Assembly: GCF_900108175.1 (NCBI RefSeq)
Contig: NZ_FNVO01000010.1
Span: forward strand, 124,001-188,000
Direction of reading: 5' to 3'
DNA: 64,000 nt
Origin: Thermomonospora echinospora
GTDB taxonomy: Bacteria; Actinomycetota; Actinomycetes; Streptosporangiales; Streptosporangiaceae
Shown here: one piece after another, positions 42,707 to 51,219 of the stretch
Numbering within the stretch: position 1 is the first letter of the stretch
Layout of the letters: each line of letters opens with the position of its first letter
Translations under genes and position numbers: made by a program
Notes under the pieces: model-generated
Seen by the model: the letters and a program-made list of their open reading frames with translations, nothing else
What the model was told of the DNA's origin: nothing
Database searches by the model: none

Positions 42707-44140
42707 TCAGCGGGGCTCGGCGTGCTCCCAGATGCGGCGGGAGGCGGCGATGGGGTCTTGGCGGTCGCCGGGTACGGTGTCCCAGATCCGGGTTAGGCGG
42801 TGCTGGAGGTCGTAGCCGGGCCAGCCGGGGTCGCCGGTGGCGGCGAAGGCGGTCCAGGCGGTACGCATCTGCTCGGACAGCGGCGCGAAGTCCGCGTGTG
42901 GCGGGGAGCCGAGGAAGCGGGCGGCGTAGCGGGTGCCGCCGTTGCCGAAGACGAACGGGACGTCGGCGCCGTGGCCCGCACCGATGGCGGACCCGCGCCA
43001 GGCGAAGTCGTACATCCAGGTCCGGCCGCCCGCGCGGGTGTGGGCCTCGGCCGTCCAGATGGTGGGCATCCGGATGAGCGCGTCCGACAGCATCACCGTG
43101 AACAGGTCCGCGTCGCTGCCGGTGGGGTGTGCCCGGCGGTAGTCGGCGGCCGCCCGGTCTCCGAGCCGGAGTGTTCCGGCGACGGCTTCCAGGTCGATGC
43201 CCGAGGGGCCGGGGCGCCCGCCCATGCCGTTGTACTCCTCGTGGGTGAAGCCGCAGATCAGCTCCACGTCCCGGCGCGCGCCGGCCGAAAGCGCCGTCCA
43301 GGGCGGTCCGCTCACCAGGTCGCCGTCGATGACCGGGCCGAAGACGCCGGAGCCGTCATCGCGCCCGGTCAGCGGCGCGTCCTGGACCGCCAGGATCGCC
43401 TCGGGCGGCAGGGCTGCGAAACCCTCCCAGGTGGTCTCCACCCCCGCGGCCGCCGCGATCGACGCGGTGACCCGCTCGGCCTCGGCGACGCTGAGGTATC
43501 CGGACGGGATGCTCTGCGCGATCGCCCGCCTGAACAGGCCGTCGGTCGCCCGAGTGGCGACGAGCAAGGCCACCGAGGCCGCCCCCGCGGACTGACCGAA
43601 CACCGTCACCTTGCCCGGGTCGCCGCCGAAGGCCGCGATGTTGCGCCCCACCCACTCCAGCGCTGCGATCTGGTCGCGCAGCCCTCGGTTCTCCGGGACC
43701 CCGGGCAGGTGCCCGAACCCTTCGAAACCGACCCGGTAGTTGACGGTCACCACGACCACCCCCGAACCGGCCAACGTCGCCGCGTCGTACTGCGGCATGC
43801 TGGAGCCGCCGTACTTCCACAGACCTCCGTGGATCCACACCATGACCGGCAGTCGGGCCGCGCCGAGGTCGGGGCTCCACACGTTCAGCGACAGGCAGTC
43901 CAGACCGGCCTCCGGCCGCCACACCGACGGCACCCCCGGCAGCGGCGCGAGCTGGGGCGGGGCGGACCCGAACGCTCCGCAGTCGCGCACCCCCTCCCAC
44001 CCGGCCGCCGGCACAGGCGGCCGGAAGCGCAACAACCCCTCCGGCGGTGCGGCGAACGGAACGCCTCTGAACGACACGACGCCGCCCAGGTCGATCCCTC
44101 GCACCCGTCCCCGGTCGGTCTGCACCACGGTGTTGATCAC
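42707..44140 (-). CDS. Carboxylesterase type B family protein
   Basis: A 477-residue alpha/beta hydrolase of the carboxylesterase type B family. It has FRGVPFAAPPEGLLRFRPP near the N-terminus, the oxyanion segment VMVWIHGGLWKYGG, nucleophile elbow FGQSAGAAS, and the histidine in GAGHGADVPFVFG. No signal peptide was seen, so cytosolic ester hydrolysis is most likely. GTG at 44140 (VINTVVQTDRGRVRG) is preferred on the family N-terminus; an in-frame ATG lies at 44218. No Shine-Dalgarno is evident upstream of 44140, so the start is the least certain part. No iron box. Confidence 0.87.
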   Translation of the reverse strand: MINTVVQTDRGRVRGIDLGGVVSFRGVPFAAPPEGLLRFRPPVPAAGWEGVRDCGAFGSAPPQLAPLPGVPSVWRPEAGLDCLSLNVWSPDLGAARLPVMVWIHGGLWKYGGSSMPQYDAATLAGSGVVVVTVNYRVGFEGFGHLPGVPENRGLRDQIAALEWVGRNIAAFGGDPGKVTVFGQSAGAASVALLVATRATDGLFRRAIAQSIPSGYLSVAEAERVTASIAAAAGVETTWEGFAALPPEAILAVQDAPLTGRDDGSGVFGPVIDGDLVSGPPWTALSAGARRDVELICGFTHEEYNGMGGRPGPSGIDLEAVAGTLRLGDRAAADYRRAHPTGSDADLFTVMLSDALIRMPTIWTAEAHTRAGGRTWMYDFAWRGSAIGAGHGADVPFVFGNGGTRYAARFLGSPPHADFAPLSEQMRTAWTAFAATGDPGWPGYDLQHRLTRIWDTVPGDRQDPIAASRRIWEHAEPR

Positions 44141-44935
44141 AACGCGCGAGTCTACGGATCCGGTCTGACGGAACAGCCGAGAGCACCACGTCACGGCGCC
44201 GGGCCGGACAACGCGCATCGCTCTCGGATTCCCTCCCAGGGAGCTTCACCGGTGCGCTCTGGGAGTACGGGCCCGGAGCACACCGCCCGTCCTGCGCACT
44301 CGCCGCTCCCGGGCAGGCGGGGAGGACGAGTCGCGATGCCCGCGGAATGCGGGCCGGATCGTGGTCGCTCCTGGGCACGGCGAGGGAGACGAACCGGCCG
44401 GCTCGGTGAGAGTGGATCAGTTGTCGCACTGAATAAATGAGGATCGCTGTATCTCCGAATCCAGGGGTGGGTTCGTCGGTCCTGCTCAGCCGGCTTTGAT
44501 TTGATCATCGACATGATGGGGCCAGGGTCGGAATCCGCCGTGGGGCCCATAAAGTACGGGGCCTAACACCTTTTTGGTGCTGGGACCTCGGTTATCGATC
44601 AAGGTTTCTGGATCCCGAAACGCCGCTCGCGCCGGGGGATGCGCGTGTCGCAGAGCTCATGCGAGGTGACAGATGCCGCATGGAGCGGGTGTTTTCGCAC
44701 GTCGGAGCATGGTGCGGAGAAATGATCAATGATTCGATCTTGAATTGCCGATGTTTTGCTTCTGTCGTCGTCATAAAGATGGTGGCTACTTGAGTCGAGA
44801 ACATGTACAGTCATCTGCAAGACGGCGTACACAACTAAATGATCACTGAAGTGATCTTCTCCCCATCTTGATGCCATCTCGGCACCTCAGATGTCTGTAG
44901 CTCTACAGCGCGAGCCAGCAATGAGGAGCCGGAAA
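44141..44935. other. Intergenic stretch of lower G+C content, no recognised gene
   Basis: About 800 bases between the esterase and the next rightward gene, with visibly lower G+C from about 44400. Small open frames on the minus strand (for example 44599-44877) lack a convincing ribosome-binding site and are not gene-like. One clean palindrome occurs at 44841-44856 (listed separately). Nothing else recognised. Confidence 0.6.
44841..44856. promoter_or_regulatory. Candidate operator GATCACTGAAGTGATC upstream of a membrane-protein/ROK operon
   Basis: A 16-base element with 7-base inverted arms (GATCACT / AGTGATC) lies 80 bases before the first gene of the operon that encodes a ROK-family regulator. 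It is a natural candidate for autoregulation by that protein. Supported only by symmetry and position. Confidence 0.45.
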
Positions 44936-45805
44936 ATGATGGGGGTGGCAAAGGTGATCAGGAGAGGCCGCAGCCGCCGCGCTCAGGACGAGCACGAGGC
45001 GCTGCAAGGCGCCGGTTGGCTGTTCCGCGAGGTCGTCGGGCACGGGGGGACACTGCCCGACCTCGACGCGGGCCGGCACGACGTGCGGGTCCTGGCCCGG
45101 GCCGGAGCCCTGCGGGGCATGGGCGTCCAGATGGTCGCCGACGGAAGGGTACGGGCGACCTGGCGGGTCGTGAAGAGGTACGACCGGCACCCGGTCATGC
45201 TGGCGTGCGAGCCGGCCACGCCGCCCTCCCCGCGGATGCTGACCCGGTGCACCTGGCGTTTCGTGGTCTACTGCGAGGCCGCCGCCCTGACCCGCCACCG
45301 GGACCGGCTGGCGCTGGACTGGCGACCGGCCGGCGGCGTGCCCGAGGAGCGGCTGTCCGGCACCGTCGACAGGCCGGTCCGGGGCGACCGCGACGGCCGC
45401 GTCACCATCGTGTCGACCGGCGACGAGGTCCGGCTGCCGTCCGCCGAGGGCCGGGGCCTGCTCGCCGACACCATGGTCAGGTGCACGGTCACCCGTGATG
45501 TGGACACGGGCGGGCTGATCGCCGTGACGGTCGTGCCGGAGGACGAGAGCGAGTCGGTCCGGCCGCTCGTGGACGGCTGGACGCCGCGGTCGGGTGACGA
45601 CCGGTTCACCGCGCACGACCGGCGACGGGCGCTGCCCGTGCGCTCCACGGCCCTCGGCGCCCCGGAGGCCGCCGATCGCGCCGGCCGCCTGGGCCGGTGG
45701 CTGTGGGACGGGGAGAACGGCTTCTTCGAACGGGCGACGGCGTTCATCGGGGTGCTCGCGGGCTTCCTCGCCCTGATCGACGCGGTGAGGAGCGTGCTGT
45801 CATGA
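44936..45805 (+). CDS. Hypothetical protein with a single C-terminal membrane helix
   Basis: A 289-residue protein of unknown family. The body is predicted soluble and rich in charged residues. The last about 25 residues form one membrane helix (ATAFIGVLAGFLALIDAVRS), giving a tail-anchored layout. ATG at 44936 was chosen because AGGAG lies seven bases upstream. It overlaps the ROK-regulator start by four bases (ATGA), so the two are coupled. The pairing with a ROK regulator and ROK kinase suggests a role in sugar sensing, but nothing in the sequence shows this. Confidence 0.75.
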   Translation: MMGVAKVIRRGRSRRAQDEHEALQGAGWLFREVVGHGGTLPDLDAGRHDVRVLARAGALRGMGVQMVADGRVRATWRVVKRYDRHPVMLACEPATPPSPRMLTRCTWRFVVYCEAAALTRHRDRLALDWRPAGGVPEERLSGTVDRPVRGDRDGRVTIVSTGDEVRLPSAEGRGLLADTMVRCTVTRDVDTGGLIAVTVVPEDESESVRPLVDGWTPRSGDDRFTAHDRRRALPVRSTALGAPEAADRAGRLGRWLWDGENGFFERATAFIGVLAGFLALIDAVRSVLS

Positions 45806-47115
45806 CCGGACCGACCCCCGCGGGCCGCGGGATCTCCCCCGCGGCCCGCCGCCGGGCCGTTCGCCGCCGCCAGGGCGGCCGGATCTCCAGCCTCGCGGAG
45901 ATCACCCGGCGCAACCACCAGCGGGTCTTCGAGGAGGTGGTCATCATGGACGGCCCCTCGGCCAAGGACATCGCCGAGGTCACCGGCCTGGGCCACAGCA
46001 CGGTGGCCGGCGTGGTCAAACAGCTGAGCGGCAAAGGGCTGGTCAGGGTGGACGCGCCGGCGGAGCGGGCGGTGCGGGGCCGCCGGCCCCAGCCCATCAG
46101 GGTCAACGACGGGAGGTTCTACATCGCCGGGGTGGAGATCGAGTCGCACCGGGTGCTCGGGGTGATCACCAATCTGCACGGCACCCCGGTCGTGCGGCCC
46201 CAGGAGATCGATCTTCCGCCCACCGACCCGGACGACCCGGTGGACCCCGACCTGGTCGTCGACAGCGTGCGCGAACTGGTCGACCGGCTGATCGCCGAGT
46301 TGCTGGCCGGCCGGGACGACGCGCCCGCGGACCGGCCGCTGCTCGGGCTGGGCGTGGAGGTCGGCGGCCGGGTGGACGGCGAGTCGGGGACCGTCGTGCA
46401 CTCCCCGAACCTGCGCTGGGACGAGATGAGGACCGGAAGGATCCTGCTGCGCCAGCGCCTGCGCGACGCGACCCGGCTGCACACGGTGGTCGACAACGAC
46501 GTCAACGCGCTGGGGGTCGCCCAGCGGTGGTTCGGCGTCGGCCGCGACCTGGAGGACTTCGGGGTCGTGTACATGTCCGAGAACGGCATCGGAGGAGCCC
46601 TGTTCGCCCGAGGAGAGCTGAACCGCGGCGCGATGGGCGCCGCCGGCGAGTTCGGCCACCAGACCCTGACGGTCAACGGGCCGCGCTGCCGGTGCGGCAG
46701 CCGCGGCTGCACCGAGGCCGTGGCCACCGTGCGGGCCGTCGCCGACGATCTCAGGACCGACCCCGACGAGGCGCTGCGACGGGCCGCCGAGGGCGATCGC
46801 AAGGCCGAGGAGGCCTTCGTCCAGGCGGGCCGGTACATGGGCCAGGCCGTGGTGAACGTGTGCGTCAGCAACGACCCGGGCCCGATCATCTTCACCGGTG
46901 ACCAGATCCACGCCTCCCGGCTGGACGGTCGCGCGCCCGTTCTGCTCAACGACGTCTACCACGAGGCGATGCTGGAGGTCGTCCAGGAGCACACGATGTG
47001 CTCCGACGCGGCCGACCGCTTCCGGTTCGTACCGGACCAGGAGCACTGGAACGGCCCGCGCGGGGCCGCGACGCTGGTGATCCGCGACGTGATCGCCGGA
47101 CTGGTGCAGGTCTGA
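45802..47115 (+). CDS. ROK-family transcriptional regulator
   Basis: A 437-residue repressor of the ROK family. Residues about 30-85 form a winged helix-turn-helix (ITRRNHQRVFEEVVIMDGP, then HSTVAGVVKQLSGKGLVRVD). The remainder is the sugar-kinase-like domain with DNDVNALGVAQRWFG, GIGGALFARGELNRGAMGAAGEFGH and the Cys-rich zinc segment CRCGSRGCTEAVA. A transcription factor that senses a sugar or sugar phosphate is most likely. It lies between the tail-anchored protein and a ROK kinase, all rightward. The operator candidate at 44841 may be its target. Confidence 0.9.
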   Translation: MTGPTPAGRGISPAARRRAVRRRQGGRISSLAEITRRNHQRVFEEVVIMDGPSAKDIAEVTGLGHSTVAGVVKQLSGKGLVRVDAPAERAVRGRRPQPIRVNDGRFYIAGVEIESHRVLGVITNLHGTPVVRPQEIDLPPTDPDDPVDPDLVVDSVRELVDRLIAELLAGRDDAPADRPLLGLGVEVGGRVDGESGTVVHSPNLRWDEMRTGRILLRQRLRDATRLHTVVDNDVNALGVAQRWFGVGRDLEDFGVVYMSENGIGGALFARGELNRGAMGAAGEFGHQTLTVNGPRCRCGSRGCTEAVATVRAVADDLRTDPDEALRRAAEGDRKAEEAFVQAGRYMGQAVVNVCVSNDPGPIIFTGDQIHASRLDGRAPVLLNDVYHEAMLEVVQEHTMCSDAADRFRFVPDQEHWNGPRGAATLVIRDVIAGLVQV

Positions 47116-47174
47116 GCGGCCACATGAACCCACGACCCCTTTCTCCGTCCCACGACACTTTTCAGGAGCGAGCC

Positions 47175-48206
47175 ATGACCCTTCCGACTCCGGCCCCGGC
47201 CCCAGCCACGTCCGCGTCCCCGTCCGCCCGCCTCGGTATCGGCCTCGACGTCGGCGGTACGAAGATCGCCGGCGGCGTCGTCACCGAGAACGGCGAGATC
47301 GTCCACCGGCTGCGGGTCTCCACGCCCCCCGGGGCCGATGCCGACACGACCGTGGAGGTCCTGCGGGACCTGGTCGACCGGCTGCGCGACAGGCACCCGG
47401 AGGTGGCGGCCGTCGGCGCCGGTGCCCCCGGCATGGTCAGATGGCCCGAGGGACACATCGAGTACGCCCCCAACAACGCCTATCGCGGCCTGGCCCTCAG
47501 ACGGCGCCTCGCGGAGGCGACCGGGCTTCCCACGGTGGTCGACAACGACGCCAACGCGGCGGCCTGGGCTGAGACGTGCTTCGGCAAGGGGAAGGGCCGC
47601 GACAACGTCATCGTGCTCACCGTCGGCACGGGCATCGGCGGCGGGCTCGTCCTGGGCGGCGCCCTGTATCGGGGGCAGACCGGCCTGGGCGGGGAGGTCG
47701 GCCACATCATCGTCAACCCCGTCGACGGTCACGAATGCGGCTGCGGCGCCGTCGGCTGCCTGGAGGCCGAGGCGTCGGGCACCGCGCTGCGCCGGATGGG
47801 ACGCCAGGCCGCCGAGCGTGAGCCCGACGGGCCGATCGCGACCCTGGCCGCCGGCACCGAACTGACCGGAGAGATCGTCCACCAGGCCGCCCGGCAGGGC
47901 GACCCCACCGCCGTGGACCTGTTCGACCGGCTGGGCACCTGGCTCGGGGTGGGCATCGCCTCCCTGGTGAACGTGTTCGAACCGGAACTGGTGATCATCG
48001 GCGGCGGCCTGGTGCAGACGGGGGACCTGCTGCTGGGGCCCGCCCGGACGGCCTACGGGCGGTACGCCTTCGCCCGGGACCTGCGGCCGCTGCCGCCGAT
48101 CACGACCGCCGCGCTCGGCAACGAGGCCGGCATCGTCGGCACCGCCGCCCTGGCCCTGGCCGCCGCTCACGACGCGGGTCATGATGCCGGCCTGGAACGT
48201 CCGTGA
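47175..48206 (+). CDS. ROK-family sugar kinase (glucokinase-like)
   Basis: A 343-residue ROK kinase. It has the phosphate-binding GLDVGGTKIAGGVV, catalytic Asp in VVDNDANAAAWAE, GTGIGGGLVLGGALYRGQTGLGGEVGH, and the zinc ligands His plus CGCGAVGC. This matches glucokinases and N-acetylmannosamine-type kinases; glucose is the usual substrate in actinomycetes. ATG at 47175 follows CAGGAGCGAGCC. It follows the ROK regulator by 59 bases and is probably in the same operon. No sugar transporter is nearby. Confidence 0.9.
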   Translation: MTLPTPAPAPATSASPSARLGIGLDVGGTKIAGGVVTENGEIVHRLRVSTPPGADADTTVEVLRDLVDRLRDRHPEVAAVGAGAPGMVRWPEGHIEYAPNNAYRGLALRRRLAEATGLPTVVDNDANAAAWAETCFGKGKGRDNVIVLTVGTGIGGGLVLGGALYRGQTGLGGEVGHIIVNPVDGHECGCGAVGCLEAEASGTALRRMGRQAAEREPDGPIATLAAGTELTGEIVHQAARQGDPTAVDLFDRLGTWLGVGIASLVNVFEPELVIIGGGLVQTGDLLLGPARTAYGRYAFARDLRPLPPITTAALGNEAGIVGTAALALAAAHDAGHDAGLERP

Positions 48207-48378
48207 ACGAACGGCCCCTTGCGGCCATCCCCATATCCATGCCCGATAACAGAAGAAGGCTCACATTCGCGTCGCGTACTCCTATAGTTTGTAACACCGC
48301 GCGAACAGAATGAGAAAGCCCTGGTGATACCCCGCGCCACTGCAGTCCCATCCGGTATGCCCGAAGGCACTGATCCGA

Positions 48379-49077
48379 ATGCACCCCCCAACAACGGAAG
48401 ATCCAATCCGGCTGTTTTATGTCGACGATTCCGGTGCGTCCGATATCGGGATCATCAGCTACTCGTGGATCCAGTTCTCCGCGCGAGACGAGCCATCGGT
48501 CACCGGCTGGTGGCATGACCTGCGCCGTGAACTCGACCTCCGCTACCAGGTGCCCGGGGAGGTCGAGTGGCACTCCACGCACATGGTGCGCGGAGACGGG
48601 CGGCCGTCGCGGAACGAGGAGTTCAACCAGTCACGGTCGATGCGGCGCGAGGCCATGGAGTTCGTACTGTCCATGATCAGTGCGTGCGAGGAACTGCGGG
48701 TGGGCACCGTCTACCGGCACACCGGCAAGAACGGCCGTGAGTACTACACCGAGAAGATGGCTCTCTACGGCAGGATGATCTCCCATATCGACCTGCGCCT
48801 GGCCGGCACCCGGGAGCGGGCGATGATGACCGTCGACGGCCGGGAGTGGGACAGGGACCGTCTGGAGCAGGGCTACCGGACCGCCCGGCCGCGCAACTTC
48901 ACCGGGCCGCCGGTGCTGGAGTCGACCGAGCGAATGCCCCTGCTCCAGGCCGCCGACATCGTGGCCTGGACCACCTACCAGAGCCTGCGGAGATATCCGG
49001 GCAAGGAGCTGATATCGAGTTGGTACGACACCTATCTCCGCCATCGTGACGTCAACGGCGGCCCGCAATCCCTGTGA
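48379..49077 (+). CDS. DUF3800-family protein
   Basis: A 232-residue protein of the DUF3800 family, whose members have an RNase H-like look and occur in mobile and defence islands. The N-terminal YVDDSGASD (two acidic residues), the central TVDGREWDRDR, and the C-terminal MPLLQAADIVAWTTYQSL are the family signature; the acidic residues are conserved. A Shine-Dalgarno is not obvious; ATG at 48379 is the first start that keeps the YVDDSG core intact. It stands alone, with no partner gene. Confidence 0.82.
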   Translation: MHPPTTEDPIRLFYVDDSGASDIGIISYSWIQFSARDEPSVTGWWHDLRRELDLRYQVPGEVEWHSTHMVRGDGRPSRNEEFNQSRSMRREAMEFVLSMISACEELRVGTVYRHTGKNGREYYTEKMALYGRMISHIDLRLAGTRERAMMTVDGREWDRDRLEQGYRTARPRNFTGPPVLESTERMPLLQAADIVAWTTYQSLRRYPGKELISSWYDTYLRHRDVNGGPQSL

Positions 49078-49107
49078 CTGCGGGTCCCTCTGCCAGGCGG
49101 GAACGGG

Positions 49108-49470
49108 TCAGGAGCCGGTCCGCTGTGGGCCGGGACCCACCTCTCGCACCACCACATAGCGAGGATCGCCGCTCATCCGCGGTTCGGCCCTGCCGGACAG
49201 TCCCTCCAGCGCCCTCCGGATGGCAGCCATTCGGCCCTCGGTGTCGGAGGTGGCCTCGAAGTGGCGGTAGTCGGCCTCACTGGCCCAGTGCACGATGTTG
49301 TAGACCCGGGTGCCGTCAACGCTCACGTGGAACCGCGCGGACCGGTAACCCGGATAGAACCGCACCCAGCGTTCCTGGATCTCCGCGAACGCCTCCACCA
49401 GTTCCCGCTGCGTCCGCGGACCGTCCACGGTGTAGTCGATGATCGAGTAGAAACCCGTGTCCGCGCTCAT
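49108..49470 (-). CDS. Antibiotic biosynthesis monooxygenase (ABM) domain protein
   Basis: A 120-residue ferredoxin-like alpha+beta protein of the ABM/EthD type: FYSIIDYTVDGPRTQRELV, then YPGYRSARFHVSVDGTRVYNI and WASEADYRHFEA. Such proteins act as cofactor-free oxygenases or as heme- or ligand-binding dimers. It is transcribed toward the DUF3800 gene, with convergent ends. Its function here is unknown. Confidence 0.82.
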   Translation of the reverse strand: MSADTGFYSIIDYTVDGPRTQRELVEAFAEIQERWVRFYPGYRSARFHVSVDGTRVYNIVHWASEADYRHFEATSDTEGRMAAIRRALEGLSGRAEPRMSGDPRYVVVREVGPGPQRTGS

Positions 49471-49825
49471 TCGGACTCCTCACCTACGGCAGTGATCGGA
49501 CACCCCCGACCCTGGAGCCTCCACCGCACTTGAGGTCAAGACCGCCCCACCACACTGGCGATGAAGTGCGCTGGGCCGGCCGCCGAGGAGTACGTGCGTC
49601 ACAACGGCCACGTGGACCTGCTCCGCGAGCGCATCGACGGCACCACGGGGTGAGAGCGGCCGGCTGCGCGGCGACTTCCAGCCCCGCCCGCCCACCTCTG
49701 GCCGGGGCGCGGAACACCGCGGCCGAGCACAGCCGATTCGCCGGCGAGGAGTCGGCATGCGGCGACTGTCGCCGTATGCCGACAGCCGCTGTGAGCACCG
49801 GTCAGCGGAAGAACCGAACCGTAGA
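49471..49825. other. Intergenic stretch without a recognised gene
   Basis: About 355 bases between the ABM gene and the toxin-antitoxin pair. Short open frames on both strands lack start context and family resemblance. No RNA gene or repeat was seen. Confidence 0.5.
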
Positions 49826-50044
49826 ATGGTGCGCATGAGCGCACTGCGTGAAGAGCTCCATCATCTGGTCGATCAGCTTCCTGATGAGCGGCTGGCGCCG
49901 GTGCTCGCGCTGGTACGGGAAGGGGCCAGGCCGGGTCGGCGGGCAGCGGCCGTTGCGGCATTGGAGCGAGTCCGGGAGCGGATGCGCGACGTGCCAGGGG
50001 TTGACGAGGAGCTCGACCGGCTCCGGGACGGCTCGCGTGGCTGA
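49826..50044 (+). CDS. Putative VapB-type antitoxin
   Basis: A 72-residue, highly charged protein (SALREELHHLVDQLPDERL, then ALERVRERMRDVPGVDEELD). It is a typical size and charge for the antitoxin of a PIN-domain toxin, and it overlaps the toxin gene by eight bases. It lacks an obvious AbrB or ribbon-helix-helix signature, so the DNA-binding type is uncertain. ATG at 49826 is used; ATG at 49835 is also possible. Confidence 0.72.
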   Translation: MVRMSALREELHHLVDQLPDERLAPVLALVREGARPGRRAAAVAALERVRERMRDVPGVDEELDRLRDGSRG

Positions 50045-50476
50045 CGCCTATCTGGTCGATACGGGCGTGTTCCTGCGGTGGTTCGTCGATCAGGAGGGGT
50101 TCGAGCACGCCCGCGAGATCCAGCAGGCGTTCCTTGACGGCACGGTCCTGCTGGAGACGGTCGATTTCGCCAGGGTCGAAGTGGCCGTGTCCTCCGCAAG
50201 AAGGGACTGTTGACCGGACGGTTGACCCGTGAGGAGTTCATGGCCGCGGTCCGGATCATCGATGATCTTGGCGTTGTGGTGCACGAGATCACCGCCGACC
50301 GGCTGGAGCTGGCAGCGGATCTGGCGGCTCGGTCGATGCTGCGGATGTACGACGCATTGTTCGTCCAACTGGCGATCGAGCGGAAGCTCCCCTTGCTGAC
50401 CGCCGATGCGAAGCTGTGCAGCGCGGTGGACGGGACGGTCGGAACCGAGTTGCTCAGAGGCGTTGGACCGAAATGA
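50037..50476 (+). pseudogene. PIN-domain (VapC-like) toxin gene broken by a one-base frameshift
   Basis: The first frame gives a PIN-domain N-terminus (YLVDTGVFLRWFVDQ, then TVDFARVEVA) and stops at TGA 50211-50213. The second frame, starting within the same stretch, continues the PIN domain to the end (LTREEFMAAVRIIDDLG, MYDALFVQLAIERKLPLLTADAKL). Joined near 50187-50195 by restoring one base, the product would read EVAxVLRKKGLLTGRLTREE, the normal PIN pattern. The four acidic active-site residues are split between frames (Asp and Glu in the first, two Asp in the second). So the toxin is inactive or the sequence has an error. Confidence 0.85.
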
Positions 50477-50661
50477 GCAGTGTGGCCATCCCGGCGTGGG
50501 CCGGACGCCACGGGTTCGTCCGGCTCATCCGGCCGCGGGGTCCAGGACTGGCCGGGTAGATCGGACCGGCTCTGCGCCGCCGGGTGGTGAGTGGCGGGTT
50601 GGTAGGGGCATTGCGGGTGTCCGAGGGGTGCCGTGTTCGCCGGTCGGGTGAGGGCGTTCGG

Positions 50662-51219
50662 TCAGGGTGGGGACAGGACCGGGGCGGCGAAGAGTTCGAT
50701 CATGGTGCGTTCGTCGGTGGGGTCGTGGCCGGGGGTGGACAGCAGGGACACGATGATCCGCAGCAGCCAGCGGGCGCGCAGCCGGGTGTCCGGGTCGGAC
50801 GGGTCGCCGAGGAACGCGGCGCACAGGGTTTCCAGGATCGGGGAGGCCGTGGCCAGTTCGGCGCTGTGCGTGCTGTCCGCGCTGGTGAACCAGGCGGCCA
50901 GGGCCGGGTCGTCCCGTACCGCCGCCAGGGCCGCCAGGATTGCTTCGATCAGGCGTTCGCGGGGGTCGGTGAGGTGCTGGAGGTGGCGGGCGATGTCTTG
51001 TACGACGCGGTGGGTCTGGCGGTGCATGTACGCCACCTGTAGGGCGTGGCGGCTGTCGAAGTAGCGGTACAGCGTGGCCCGTGAGCATCCGGCGGCTTGT
51101 GCGATGTGGCTCATCTCGGTGGCGCCGACGCCGCGTTCGGTGAAGACCCTCTCGGCGGCGTCGAGGATGCGTTCGGCGGCCAGTTCGGTGCGCTCGTCGC
51201 GCAGCCAGGGGCGGCTCAT
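50662..51219 (-). CDS. TetR-family regulator, coupled to a P450
   Basis: A 185-residue TetR-family protein. The DNA-binding domain is AAERILDAAERVFTERGVGATEM, then CSRATLYRYFDSRHALQVAY. The helical C-terminal domain is short and lacks a clear ligand signature. It lies downstream of the P450 and overlaps its stop by four bases, so the pair is one operon. It likely regulates that P450. Confidence 0.9.
   Translation of the reverse strand: MSRPWLRDERTELAAERILDAAERVFTERGVGATEMSHIAQAAGCSRATLYRYFDSRHALQVAYMHRQTHRVVQDIARHLQHLTDPRERLIEAILAALAAVRDDPALAAWFTSADSTHSAELATASPILETLCAAFLGDPSDPDTRLRARWLLRIIVSLLSTPGHDPTDERTMIELFAAPVLSPP

Noticed and set aside
44599-44877. A 92-codon minus-strand frame in the lower-GC intergenic region
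   Set aside because: No ribosome-binding site, no GC-rich third-position bias and no family resemblance.
50210-50476. Second half of the PIN toxin as a separate 88-residue gene
   Set aside because: It continues the PIN fold begun in another frame, without its own ribosome-binding site, so it is the 3' part of a frameshifted gene.
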